DNA of 64,000 nt from positions 9,362,001-9,426,000 of the forward strand of contig NC_067205.1 in NCBI RefSeq assembly GCF_026262505.1, in the 5' to 3' direction. The position numbers and the translations under genes are program-made. Under the pieces are notes generated by a model, which made no database searches, had not been told where the DNA came from, and worked only from the letters and a program-made list of their open reading frames with translations. Below are positions 7,452 to 15,453 of this stretch, one piece after another. The DNA comes from Trichomonas vaginalis G3 (Eukaryota > Parabasalia > Trichomonadida > Trichomonadidae). How positions within the stretch are numbered: the first letter of the stretch is position 1; each line of letters opens with the position of its first letter.

Positions 7452-7508
7452 AAAAATAAAGTTAGTTTTATTTTATTTATTTTTTTTATTTTGTATGTAA
7501 GAACAGAT
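7452..7508 (+). promoter_or_regulatory. Early-type promoter and leader
   Basis: AAATAAAGTTAGTTTTATTTT, then a T-rich tract, then GTATGTAAGAACAGAT directly before ATG. The same order precedes 8530, 10301, 53994 and 55744, and a weaker form precedes 55046 and 56627. Before 8530 the leader reads ATTGTAAGAACATG, so any start codon read upstream of the leader is not conserved; this fixes the start of the 7509 gene downstream of it. Confidence 0.6.
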
Positions 7509-8171
7509 ATGTCAGTCGAAGCAAAAACGTTCACGAACAAATCTAATGGCGAAACATTCACAAAAGGCACTTATAATGGTATTGAAGTCTTATGTAGAGA
7601 CAAGGATGGTTATATAAATGCAACAAAGATATGTCAGCAGTTTGGGAAAGACTTTAGAAGGTTGTTGGAAAATAAGTCCTGGGAAGAGTATTATACGGCA
7701 TTTTGTGAAGAATATACCAACCCGCGGAAAACAGCGGGTTGCTTTTTATACAAAATTCATGCAGGAATTCCGGATGAAATCAAACAGGTTAGAGGAATGT
7801 ATGTAGACCCAAGACTCGTAAACTATATAGCAATGTGGGCTTCTCCAAAATATTGCATAGCAGTTGGAAAAATTCTGGACTCCATAGACAAGAAAGTTCA
7901 TGAGAAATTAGATGAAGAAGAACTTGAAGATACAGTAGAGAATGCTAAACCTTTGTTCGAAGAAGAAGTTAGAAAAATGCATGAAAAACAAATAGAACAT
8001 GAACGTGAGATATGTTCTGGTTATAGAGACTCTCCATACGAACTAGACCAATGGGAACAAGAAGATTTAAAGAGAGAATTTAGAGAATATGAACTCGCTA
8101 AAGTTTCATTAGAAGCTGCAGAAAAGAAGTTAAAAGTTTGGGGTCGTTTTGTACAAAAATATTGTGAGTAA
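7509..8171 (+). CDS. KilA-N domain DNA-binding protein
   Basis: A 220-residue protein. The KilA-N domain spans about 10-130: FTKGTYNGIEVLCRDKDGYINATKICQQFGKDFRRLLENKSWEEYY (GYINATKLC is the family hallmark), then GMYVDPRLVNYIAMWASPKYCIAVGKILD. A charged C-terminal helix region (140-220) is likely a coiled coil for dimer formation. KilA-N proteins of large DNA viruses and phages bind DNA and often act as regulators. Two palindromic sites and an early-type promoter precede it, and two more sites follow its stop. Start chosen after the GTATGTAAGAACAGAT leader. Confidence 0.85.
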   Translation: MSVEAKTFTNKSNGETFTKGTYNGIEVLCRDKDGYINATKICQQFGKDFRRLLENKSWEEYYTAFCEEYTNPRKTAGCFLYKIHAGIPDEIKQVRGMYVDPRLVNYIAMWASPKYCIAVGKILDSIDKKVHEKLDEEELEDTVENAKPLFEEEVRKMHEKQIEHEREICSGYRDSPYELDQWEQEDLKREFREYELAKVSLEAAEKKLKVWGRFVQKYCE

Positions 8172-8204
8172 ATGAACCATTTATTTTTATTGAATTCAAA
8201 AAAA

Positions 8205-8440
8205 ATAATGTTTATGTTAGAATGTTAGATCTAACATGTTTTCTAACACGTTTTCTAACATGGTCTAAAACTCTTGAATTTTCATGACTTCTTCGTAAAT
8301 GTTTTGTCAAGACTTCTTCGTAAATGTTTTGTCGAAACTTCATCGTAATGAGCGTAAAGGACCCAAAAATAATGTTTATGTTAGAATGTTAGATCTAACA
8401 TGTTTTCTAACACGTTTTCTAACATGGTCTAAAACTCTTG
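8205..8440. promoter_or_regulatory. Two more GTTAG-type compound palindromic sites
   Basis: Copies centred at AGATCT 8227-8232 and 8391-8396, same orientation as the pair at 7281 and 7377. Between them are GACTTCTTCGTAAATGTTTTGTC repeats (8285-8345), a motif that is expanded at 9836-10225 and 22080-22240. They lie 135-300 bp before the start at 8530. Confidence 0.65.
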
Positions 8441-8529
8441 AATTTTCATGAAATTTGGTCATTTCCTTAAGACAGATGAAATAAAGTTAGTTTTTTTAAA
8501 AAAATATTTTTTATTTTTATTGTAAGAAC

Positions 8530-9444
8530 ATGTTAGCAACAACAGCACCAAACTCGTTAGTTATGAACCCAACTTCAATGTTAGTAGAGATGAAAAGCTT
8601 CATTCCTTCTTCATATACTTTCGAAACAAAAATCCAGAAGATAAAGCAAGAACTTTTAACAAGTAATTTAGACTGTAGTGCGAAAGATGAAACAAATGAA
8701 CAGTATCTTTATGAAATGCAGGACATTATTGACCATTTACCTAAACTACCTGAAATTCAGCAGCAAAAACTCACTATTCCCGAATTTGACGAAATTGAAG
8801 TCAAAGCAACTGACTCAGTAGAAATAAAGAAGTTCATACGAAAGGTAAATTATGAATTCCTTGGTTTTCATTGCAACCATAAGGTTATGGACAAAGATTG
8901 CGACATGGTATATAAGAACATCTCTGACCTTTACAAATCCGAAGAATTTAAGACCTACGACAACTTTGTTTCATTAGTTGCAAAATGTGTTTGGGAAATA
9001 AGAGATAAAGATAGTAGGGGTAAGGTATGGAACGAACAGATAAAACCCGCAACTTTTGAGTTAAAGAGAGCAATTGACGCCTTGGTCATACTTGCAGGTA
9101 AGGTTTCAGAATATAACGCAAAAATGAACCCGCAATGTTCAAAATGTAAAGCAGCAATGAGGAAATATAACTACTCCGTCAAAGAGATAGAACGTATGCG
9201 AAACGACTATGCAGATTTAAAGAAAGAAGTAGAGAAACCAGCAGAAGATAAAATGAACATGTTAGCATTTCTGAACAAAAACTATCCAACTGCTGACGAT
9301 TTCCTTCTATCTGACGTCAAGAAGAAGTATAAAGAAACTTTCGGTATCGTTAAAACTTTTGACATACTGACAGAAGAAATAGAAGCTACGAAATTGTTTA
9401 GAGTCATGAACCATCGCAACATATACCATGTAAAACGCTTGTAA
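8530..9444 (+). CDS. Early-region protein, unknown, conserved in element B
   Basis: A 304-residue protein of unknown family, closely similar at DNA level to the broken locus 53994-54934 in B. Mostly helical and acidic. Visible are a paired Cys motif CSKCKAAMRKYNYS (about 203-216), which might bind metal with the earlier CNHK...DKDC, and a conserved C-terminal block (FLNKNYPTADDFLLSDVKKKYKETFGI...ATKLFRVMNHRN) that looks like a small helical DNA-contact domain. It has the same early-type promoter as the KilA-N genes and ATG after TTGTAAGAAC. Probably regulatory or replicative; no function assigned. Confidence 0.6.
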   Translation: MLATTAPNSLVMNPTSMLVEMKSFIPSSYTFETKIQKIKQELLTSNLDCSAKDETNEQYLYEMQDIIDHLPKLPEIQQQKLTIPEFDEIEVKATDSVEIKKFIRKVNYEFLGFHCNHKVMDKDCDMVYKNISDLYKSEEFKTYDNFVSLVAKCVWEIRDKDSRGKVWNEQIKPATFELKRAIDALVILAGKVSEYNAKMNPQCSKCKAAMRKYNYSVKEIERMRNDYADLKKEVEKPAEDKMNMLAFLNKNYPTADDFLLSDVKKKYKETFGIVKTFDILTEEIEATKLFRVMNHRNIYHVKRL

Positions 9445-9449
9445 ATAGT

Positions 9450-9832
9450 TATGTTAGAAAACATGTTAGAAAACATGTTAGATCTAACATTCTAACATAA
9501 ACATTATTTTTATTGAATTCCGTATGAAATTTCATGAATTTTGTATGTTTTAGACCATGTTAGAAAACATGTTAGAAAACATGTTAGATCTAACATTCTA
9601 ACATAAACATTATTTTTATTGAATTCCGTATGAAATTTCATGAGTTTTGTATGTTTTAGACCATGTTAGAAAACATGTTAGAAAACATGTTAGATCTAAC
9701 ATTCTAACATAAACATTATTTTTGCTGAATTCCGTATGAAATTTCATGAGTTTTGTATGTTTTAGACCATGTTAGAAAACATGTTAGAAAACATGTTAGA
9801 TCTAACATTCTAACATAAACATTATTTTTGGG
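9450..9832. promoter_or_regulatory. Four tandem GTTAG-type sites on a ~106-bp unit (inverted orientation)
   Basis: Four copies at a ~106-bp period, AGATCT centres 9480, 9586, 9692 and 9798, each preceded by two GTTAGAAAACAT half-sites and followed by ATTCTAACATAAACATTATTTTT. The linker TGAATTCCGTATGAAATTTC is kept. The orientation is opposite to that of the sites at 7281-8391. The same unit in the other orientation occurs at 22330-22620, so the two clusters form distant inverted repeats inside A. Confidence 0.75.
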
Positions 9833-9835
9833 TCA

Positions 9836-10225
9836 TTTACGCTCATTACGAAGAAGAAGTCTTGACAAAACATATACGATGAAATCATGACAAAACATTT
9901 ACGATGAAATCATGACAAAACATTTACGATGAAATCATGACAAAACATTTACGATGAAATCATGAAAATTCATGAGGGTAGAAAAGAGGGTAGAAAAGAG
10001 GGTATATCTAACCTTCTACCCTAAACATTATTTTTTGGTCATTTACGCTCATTACGAAGAAGAAGTCTTGACAAAACATATACGATGAAATCATGAAAAT
10101 TCAAGAGGTGACAAAACATTTACGAAGAAGTCTTGACAAAACATATACGATGAAATCATGAAAATTCAAGAGGTGACAAAACATTTACGAAGAAGTCTTG
10201 ACAAAACATTTACGATGAAATTCAT
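9836..10225. repeat. Direct repeats of ACAAAACATTTACGA, with one variant operator
   Basis: About ten copies of a ~25-bp motif (GACAAAACAT(T/A)TACGA(T/A)GAAATCATGA) in a non-coding stretch. At 9973-10025 it holds a variant of the compound site in which GTTAG half-sites are replaced by GGGTAG (AGGGTAGAAAAGAGGGTAGA..., centre AGATAT on the other strand). This is the site nearest the gene at 10301. No reading frame is supported in this stretch. Confidence 0.7.
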
Positions 10226-10300
10226 GAATTTCCTTAAGATAGAAAAAATAAAGTTAGTTTTTTATAAAATATTTTTTTTATTTTGTATGTAAAGACAGAT

Positions 10301-11080
10301 ATGTCAACAACCGAGAACACAACAACAGTTATAGTCCATGAAGCTATAAATGAAGAATATGAGTACATACAGTTTAACAAACAACTCCGTCTCATTCGTT
10401 CAGTCAAAGACGATATGTACCAAATGCAAAGTATTTTGACAGCATGTTTTGCACCAGATACTAAGAAACCACAAGACTGGTTTGAATTAAATAGCACTCA
10501 TGAACTCCTCAGTGAGTTTGAACATGAAGAACTTAAAAAGATGTACCAAGACAGACAAAACTTACCATCACATCTAAAAGGTATATATGTTCATAAGTTC
10601 CTAGTTAGTTCAATAGCAATGTGGGCTTCACCTCGTTATGCAATCTACATACTTATGCTACTTGACGAACTTTGTACAAAGCAGAGAGAAGATATGATGA
10701 AAGAAGACAAAAGCATTCAGAAAAGAATACCACGTTCGGTACCAAAAGGAAAGGAAAAGAACTATAAGTATATGATTTATACTGAAGAGATGGAAAATGA
10801 AGAAGACAGAGATATGGTTATGTTGCATTTAGTCAGAAGAAACAACAAAAGCTTTTACGACCTTGCTAAGATTTACAAATCTGACAGAAATTGGTTCTAT
10901 CGCGAAAACTTACCGATTTCAATGACCCCAAATGAAGATGTTAAACAGATAGTTCAAGATACGTTACCTCAAACACACTATGATATGAAAGGTTGTACAA
11001 TACTTACCTTCAAAGAAGATTTGCCATTGTTAAAGGAAAAAATAACAGAGTATTTTGACAACTTCAAACAAGTAGGGTAG
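10301..11080 (+). CDS. KilA-N type regulator with conserved C-terminal domain
   Basis: A 259-residue protein. Residues 1-45 (STTENTTTVIVHEAINEEYEYIQFNKQLRLIRSVKDDMYQMQSI) and ~130-255 (DKSIQKRIPRSVPKGKEK..., SDRNWFYRENLPISMTP...) are nearly identical to those of the protein at 55744-56571 in B. The middle (46-128; ..WFELNST..LLSEF..., YVHKFLVSSIAMWASPRYAIYILMLLDEL) is the KilA-N core and is strongly diverged between the two. The C-terminal part resembles the extra domains attached to viral KilA-N proteins. Start set after the GTATGTAAAGACAGAT leader. Likely a sequence-specific repressor or activator. Confidence 0.75.
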   Translation: MSTTENTTTVIVHEAINEEYEYIQFNKQLRLIRSVKDDMYQMQSILTACFAPDTKKPQDWFELNSTHELLSEFEHEELKKMYQDRQNLPSHLKGIYVHKFLVSSIAMWASPRYAIYILMLLDELCTKQREDMMKEDKSIQKRIPRSVPKGKEKNYKYMIYTEEMENEEDRDMVMLHLVRRNNKSFYDLAKIYKSDRNWFYRENLPISMTPNEDVKQIVQDTLPQTHYDMKGCTILTFKEDLPLLKEKITEYFDNFKQVG

Positions 11081-11171
11081 ATGAGCCATTTATTTTTCAA
11101 GCTTGACACCAAAGATGGCTCAGGTAGCTCTATAAGGTAGATTGCCTCATCTGTTGGGTCTATGTCGGTCA

Positions 11172-11632
11172 TTGTTTCAAGACAAGTCTTTTACTTTTTC
11201 AAGACAAGTCTTTTACTTTTTCAAGACAAGTCTTTTACTTTTTCAAGACAAGTCTTTTACTTTTTCAAGACAAGTCTTTTACTTTTTCAAGACAAGTCTT
11301 TTACTTTTTCAAGACAAGTCTTTTACTTTTTCAAGACAAGTCTTTTACTTTTTCAAGAAATTTTTTGGTGTAAAGTTCTCAAATTTGAGAACAGTGGTCT
11401 TGATTTCAGACGATACCCGTACTTTTTCAAGACAAGTCTTTTACTTTTTCAAGACAAGTCTTTTACTTTTTCAAGACAAGTCTTTTACTTTTTCAAGACA
11501 AGTCTTTTACTTTTTCAAGACAAGTCTTTTATTGTTTCAAGACAAGTCTTTTACTTTTTCAAGACAAGTCTTTTACTTTTTCAAGACAAGTCTTTTACTT
11601 TTTCAAGACAAGTCTTTTATTGTTTCAAGACA
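11172..11632. repeat. 21-bp tandem array of the palindrome AAGACAAGTCTT
   Basis: Two blocks (about 11172-11357 and 11420-11632) of a 21-bp unit TTTTCAAGACAAGTCTTTTAC holding the short palindrome AAGAC-AA-GTCTT. Units are almost invariant, with a few ATTGT variants. The spacer at 11358-11419 contains the perfect 18-bp palindrome GTTCTCAAATTTGAGAAC (11375-11392). The array runs directly into the ATG at 11633. Being a multiple of three, it is open in several frames; this is a by-product, not coding evidence. Confidence 0.9.
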
Positions 11633-11821
11633 ATGTCCGACGTACCACCAACCGAGTCCATTCCAAAGCCAGAAGAACCGACAGCCCCAGCACCACAACA
11701 GACTAAGACTCAAACACTTACATTTTCAAGCTTGACTTTTTACAATTTGAACTTTGTTTGCGTAGATATGAATTCTGAAAGAAGTATGAGGGTCTTGTAT
11801 GACTTTGTACTTCTCCCATAG
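11633..11821 (+). CDS. Short protein with MSDVPPTESIPKPEEP leader, second copy
   Basis: Sixty-two residues starting MSDVPPTESIPKPEEPTAPAPQQTKTQTL, the same leader as at 6916. The DNA of the leader is closely similar (ATGTCCGACGT.CC.CCAACC), so it is a real shared segment. The 3' half overlaps the convergent ATPase gene and may not be coding. Again a 21-bp palindrome array stands immediately before ATG. Function unknown. Confidence 0.35.
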   Translation: MSDVPPTESIPKPEEPTAPAPQQTKTQTLTFSSLTFYNLNFVCVDMNSERSMRVLYDFVLLP

Positions 11822-12601
11822 TTCATGTCTGTCAAACTTACCTGCCATGGACTCTTTCATAAGTTCCATGAAATCGTCTTCGGACAATCCAGGGAAAAGT
11901 ATAATGTCAGTAAGTATTCTCTTTACATCCTTACTTAAACTCTTTGCTGTCTGTACACAAATGACAACTGAGATGTTAAAGTGTCTGAGCTTCTTAAGAA
12001 TTCGACACATGTCTTGTTCTCTATTCTTTAACAAAGGATGAGAAGCAAAGTCATCTAAGATAAGAAGACACCTATGAGGGTATGTCTTCCAATCGTAAGA
12101 TTGCAATTTCTTCGAAATGTATTCTATCTCTTTCTGTTTGTTTCTGAAGTGTTTCTTCTCTAATATTCTCTGCATTTCCTCATTTGGGTCTTTAAACTTC
12201 GAATTTATATACTCATTTATAGCATTGTACTTCAAAACTCTTCTTTGGTACTTCTTTATCCAATCTAACAACTCAGTATCTTTTATACATACTAACTTAG
12301 ACTTTTTTATAATATCTTTGAACGAATTGACGGTTTGGTCAAATTGACCAGAAGTCGAACAAATAACAACTAACTCATAGAATGGGTTCTTCTCATCTAG
12401 TTCTTGTTGTTGTGCAGCCATTTTAAGATAAGTGAAAGTCTTACCCGACCCAGGTGGTGCGATTAGACCTGTTATACCATTCTGAGCAAATAAGAACTTT
12501 TCATGTATAGGCTTTATCTGAGCATTTTCTAACTTCCTCTTGTTCTTCTTCAAAACATTCTCAAATTTCTTGTCAATGTCAGCAAACTTTTTTTCTAACA
12601 T
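11726..12601 (-). CDS. FtsK/HerA-type genome packaging ATPase
   Basis: A 291-residue protein, usual size for Polinton A32-like ATPases. Walker A is LIAPPGSGKTF at about 40-50, Walker B is RCLLILDDFAS at about 178-188, and a later SVVICVQTAKSL strand carries the polar sensor. Such ATPases pump DNA into the capsid. The start at 12601 is chosen because upstream codons would run through the promoter of the divergent gene at 12638. The homologue in B (46467-47348) is broken. Reads open here. Confidence 0.85.
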   Translation of the reverse strand: MLEKKFADIDKKFENVLKKNKRKLENAQIKPIHEKFLFAQNGITGLIAPPGSGKTFTYLKMAAQQQELDEKNPFYELVVICSTSGQFDQTVNSFKDIIKKSKLVCIKDTELLDWIKKYQRRVLKYNAINEYINSKFKDPNEEMQRILEKKHFRNKQKEIEYISKKLQSYDWKTYPHRCLLILDDFASHPLLKNREQDMCRILKKLRHFNISVVICVQTAKSLSKDVKRILTDIILFPGLSEDDFMELMKESMAGKFDRHELWEKYKVIQDPHTSFRIHIYANKVQIVKSQA

Positions 12602-12637
12602 ATTTTTAGAAAAATTAAAATTTTTATCTTTTTGAAA
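12602..12637. promoter_or_regulatory. Shared divergent promoter
   Basis: Thirty-six bp between two divergent starts, with TTTTTAG toward the ATPase and TTTTTATCTTTTTGAAA toward 12638. This matches the TTTTTA(C/T) box seen 8-15 bp before many starts in A and B. Confidence 0.5.
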
Positions 12638-13090
12638 ATGTCTAGCGATTTCGCTATCTATATTCGAGACAAACTTTTCGACAGCAAAACATCTGTCGAC
12701 CATAAAATCTTACATAGTGTAAACAAGAAAGGTGAATTTGTTCTAAAGTTCTGTTTCTGGGAATATGACAAGAACCATAAAACATTAAGCAGAGCAGTCT
12801 TAAAATTTGTCAATGACAGACTTGTTGACAGAGATGACGCCTCTTGGAAAGATGAAGTCCAACAAAAGTTCTTAGAATGCAAAGAAGACACATGCGCTGT
12901 TCTTGAAGATGAAATAGAAAACAGAATAGAAGAGCTAGTAAAGGACAAAGAACTTTTACAAAAATATGGTTCGGAGAAATTTGACATAACTCCACCAGAG
13001 AAGAAGAAGAAGAAAGAAAAGAAAGAGAAAAAAGTAGAAGAGAAGAAAGAACCTGAACCAGTTCCAGAGAAGGGGAGATATGACATGTAA
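12638..13090 (+). CDS. Hydrophilic protein with Lys/Glu-rich tail, unknown
   Basis: A 150-residue protein. The first ~85 residues look globular (SSDFAIYIRDKLFDSKTSVDHKILHSVNKKGEFVLKFCFWEYDKNHKTLSRAVLKFVNDRLV). A helical acidic stretch follows, then from ~120 a low-complexity KKKKKEKKEKKVEEKKEPEPVPEKG tail. It starts 36 bp from the divergent ATPase. No family recognised. Position between ATPase and the 13107 gene suggests assembly or replication help, but this is inference. Confidence 0.5.
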   Translation: MSSDFAIYIRDKLFDSKTSVDHKILHSVNKKGEFVLKFCFWEYDKNHKTLSRAVLKFVNDRLVDRDDASWKDEVQQKFLECKEDTCAVLEDEIENRIEELVKDKELLQKYGSEKFDITPPEKKKKKEKKEKKVEEKKEPEPVPEKGRYDM

Positions 13091-13106
13091 AAATAAAATT
13101 TTATTT

Positions 13107-13526
13107 TTAGAACATTTCTGGGTCAATGTCAATGTTCTCTTCCTCTTTAGGAGTAAACACTGGCTTAGACTCTAAAATCTTTTTACCCAATTTACCTTGA
13201 ACTTCAACTATCTTAGACTCATAATATTCATAGTCGTCTGCTTTCTTTGGTTCATAAGGTATAACAAGTTTGTATGCTTTACCTTCTTCGAGTTTTGAGA
13301 ACTTTCTGTCAAAATTTTCTTTGACTGTCAACATACCGTCAATGTATAAGTCTTCAAAAGTTGCACCACTTTTTCTAACAACAGCAAACTTAACTGGTGC
13401 AATGTTCCAAATTTTGTCAAATGTAGACTTTTCAAAATTGTAGAAGTAAACATTCAAATAAGCGAATGGAGCTAACTTATCTTTGACTTCTGTCATGTAC
13501 TTATTTACTGAGATGAATTTTGCCAT
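13107..13526 (-). CDS. Small protein with acidic tail, possible ssDNA-binding role
   Basis: A 139-residue protein. Beta-rich body (YLNVYFYNFEKSTFDKIWNIAPVKFAVVRKSGATFEDLYIDG, KAYKLVIPYEP) and an acidic end (KEEENIDIDPEMF). The protein at 56861-57334 in B ends in much the same way (IDEGSEMVEEIDPEAI) and sits next to PolB, as this one sits near the helicase. Acidic tails with a beta body are common in ssDNA-binding proteins, but no OB fold can be proven by eye. Leader TTTTTTTATCCGATAGAAAAG before ATG. Confidence 0.5.
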   Translation of the reverse strand: MAKFISVNKYMTEVKDKLAPFAYLNVYFYNFEKSTFDKIWNIAPVKFAVVRKSGATFEDLYIDGMLTVKENFDRKFSKLEEGKAYKLVIPYEPKKADDYEYYESKIVEVQGKLGKKILESKPVFTPKEEENIDIDPEMF

Positions 13527-13570
13527 CTTTTCTATCGGATAAAAAAATATTTTTTTAAAAAAAAAACGTT

Positions 13571-14155
13571 TTAAAATGGTATGCCATATAGCTTCTTGAA
13601 TTTGTTAAGAAATAGTCTAACGCATTTTCCATCTGTATCTCTAGCGTTTACATGAGCACAGCCATCCTTAGTAAAATATACTTGTAATTTTCTATAGTTT
13701 ACGCCGGTATAAAGGTAGAAAGAGTCTTGTTCTTCGCTATAGTAGTAAAACTCAAACGTATGCTTACCATAGTCTGTAATTTCAATTGCTTCATCTTCTA
13801 GTTCGTCGACAAATTCGAATACAATATCTCGAAATTTGCTTTTGTTCTTATTGTTTTCAGAACGAGTGACCCAACGCAAGTTTTCAAGTCTATTGTCGTT
13901 TCTTATATGGTTTATATGGTCTACAAAAGGTAAATTGTTAGGGTTCGGTATAAAATGAGTTGCAATGACAACATGTTTTAAATAGCATTTTCCACCCAGA
14001 TTCATCCTAGCATATCCGTTATTTTGCTCCCATCCGCTTAAAACTCTTTTTGTCTTTTTGTTTCTGACTTCAAATGACTCACAACAGTGAATTTCATATT
14101 TCTCATCTAACAAACAAGTTTCCCAACGGTCTTCTCCAACAAACTCAGCGTACAT
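13571..14155 (-). CDS. HNH homing-type endonuclease, copy 2
   Basis: A 194-residue protein, nearly identical to copy 1 at 4722-5306: the same NUMOD4-like start, the same DHINHIRNDNRLENLRWVT core and the same C-terminal domain, with about ten replacements (for example ENNKNKSKFRD for ENSKNIGKFRD). It has inserted between the 13107 gene and the helicase gene, and copied its own T-rich leader as well. Opposite orientation to copy 1. Looks whole. Confidence 0.85.
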   Translation of the reverse strand: MYAEFVGEDRWETCLLDEKYEIHCCESFEVRNKKTKRVLSGWEQNNGYARMNLGGKCYLKHVVIATHFIPNPNNLPFVDHINHIRNDNRLENLRWVTRSENNKNKSKFRDIVFEFVDELEDEAIEITDYGKHTFEFYYYSEEQDSFYLYTGVNYRKLQVYFTKDGCAHVNARDTDGKCVRLFLNKFKKLYGIPF

Positions 14156-14189
14156 TTCAAATAAAATAAAAAAAATATTTTTTTTAAAT

Positions 14190-15425
14190 TTACTCAGAAA
14201 AATTTTTCTTTGTATATACGCCGTTCTGAACATCTAAAAGACTTTTGACATTTGCCAAGAATGTACGTTTAGAAGCTGCCATATAACCATATTCTTGACA
14301 ATATTGTTTATACGAATCGTACAACGACCTTTCATCTAAACACTCAAAGTTAGTCTCATCTATAAACAGTTCATATACACTCTTGTTTGCTTCTAACAAT
14401 GTTTGTCTTTCTTCGGTATGTGGAATTTGTCTTGGATTGAACTTTGAAATATCTAATGTCATAAAGTATGAGAACAAGTGGTTGTAAAAGTCAGATGTCA
14501 AAGTTTCTGCTAAGTCGTCAAAATATTCTGTATCTTGCATATGAGAATCTGACGTTCTGACAACTACATATCTTCTGTCAGAACTTTCTAACTTCATCGG
14601 AACAGTATTGTTTGAAACCATAATGAAGTTTGCAACATTTTCACAAACTCTTTGGTCTTTATACTTTCTTTCAACAACTCCAACTTTGTCTGTTATAAGA
14701 CTCTTCAAAGCATCTGAGTTCAAAACTTTTGTTGTATCTATACTTTGAAGTTCATTGCAAACTATAAGTTTCATATTCTCTATTGAAGAGTTAAACTTGC
14801 CACATATGTTTTCTAAGTTTGTCATATTCGGGTTCGAATAGCCCTCTAACAGTTTGCATAAGATATCTGTAAAGAAAGTATTCTTACCAGTTCCTTGTTT
14901 TCCAATTATAATGAGAGCAGTTTCATTTTTAGCACTTGGATGTTGTAAGATATTTGCAAACCAACATAAGATATACTCATAAACCTTTTCGTTTCCATTG
15001 CATATAATTTCTTTGACATGGTCTAACCAAGCTTCTATAATACTGTGTTTCCATTCTACTTGTTCATATTTATATCCAGTGAAGATAGAATAGAAGTTTG
15101 GAGAAGGTGTATAGAACTTTATACCTCGAACTGAAAAATCTTCTAACTTTGACAATAAGATATCCCAAGCATCTAACATCTTCATACCAACTTGTACGAC
15201 TTTTATTTTCTTAAGTTTCTGTCTACATTCTTGTTCAGACACTATTGTTGCTCTTGGTTTGTTAAAGACAACATCCCATTCTTTCATGACATAACATTCT
15301 GGGGCAGAGTCGACATAAATGACTAAACGTTTCAAATTCTCGACTGCTTTGTTATAGTCTCTAAATGGACACATATTTCTGAATGCTTGGAAGTCATAAA
15401 AATCTGAAACATCTATTCTGTACAT
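14190..15425 (-). CDS. SF3-type (D5-like) replication helicase
   Basis: A 411-residue protein. Walker A is IIIGKQGTGKNTFF at about 165-178, then a Walker B-like MKLIVCNEL at about 214-222, and motif C as NFIMVSNNTVP at about 267-277, with the downstream DRRYVVVRTS arginine finger region. Order and spacing fit superfamily 3 helicases of viruses and plasmids (DUF5906/D5 type). The C-terminal part looks like a small winged-helix. A separate primase domain is not clear. ATG follows TTTTTTTATTTTTATAAAA. In B the matching place is taken by PolB. Reads open. Confidence 0.8.
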   Translation of the reverse strand: MYRIDVSDFYDFQAFRNMCPFRDYNKAVENLKRLVIYVDSAPECYVMKEWDVVFNKPRATIVSEQECRQKLKKIKVVQVGMKMLDAWDILLSKLEDFSVRGIKFYTPSPNFYSIFTGYKYEQVEWKHSIIEAWLDHVKEIICNGNEKVYEYILCWFANILQHPSAKNETALIIIGKQGTGKNTFFTDILCKLLEGYSNPNMTNLENICGKFNSSIENMKLIVCNELQSIDTTKVLNSDALKSLITDKVGVVERKYKDQRVCENVANFIMVSNNTVPMKLESSDRRYVVVRTSDSHMQDTEYFDDLAETLTSDFYNHLFSYFMTLDISKFNPRQIPHTEERQTLLEANKSVYELFIDETNFECLDERSLYDSYKQYCQEYGYMAASKRTFLANVKSLLDVQNGVYTKKNFSE

Positions 15426-15453
15426 TTTTATAAAAATAAAAAAAATATTATTT

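Noticed and set aside
7491-7508. Upstream starts giving MYVRTD/MYVKTD N-termini at 7491, 10283, 55028 and 55726
   Set aside because: These rest on a TTG codon within the conserved GTATGTAA leader. The parallel gene at 8530 has no such frame, so the next ATG is used.
7501-7515. Short intron using GTATGT...AG before the KilA-N starts
   Set aside because: The distance of about 12-14 bases is below any plausible intron, and the trichomonad branch/acceptor ACTAACACACAG is missing.
11142-11735. Long open frames through the 21-bp array (repeats of TSLLLFQDKSF and similar)
   Set aside because: The repeat length is a multiple of three, so several frames stay open by chance. Composition is that of the repeat, not of protein; only the MSDVPPTES start after the array is kept.
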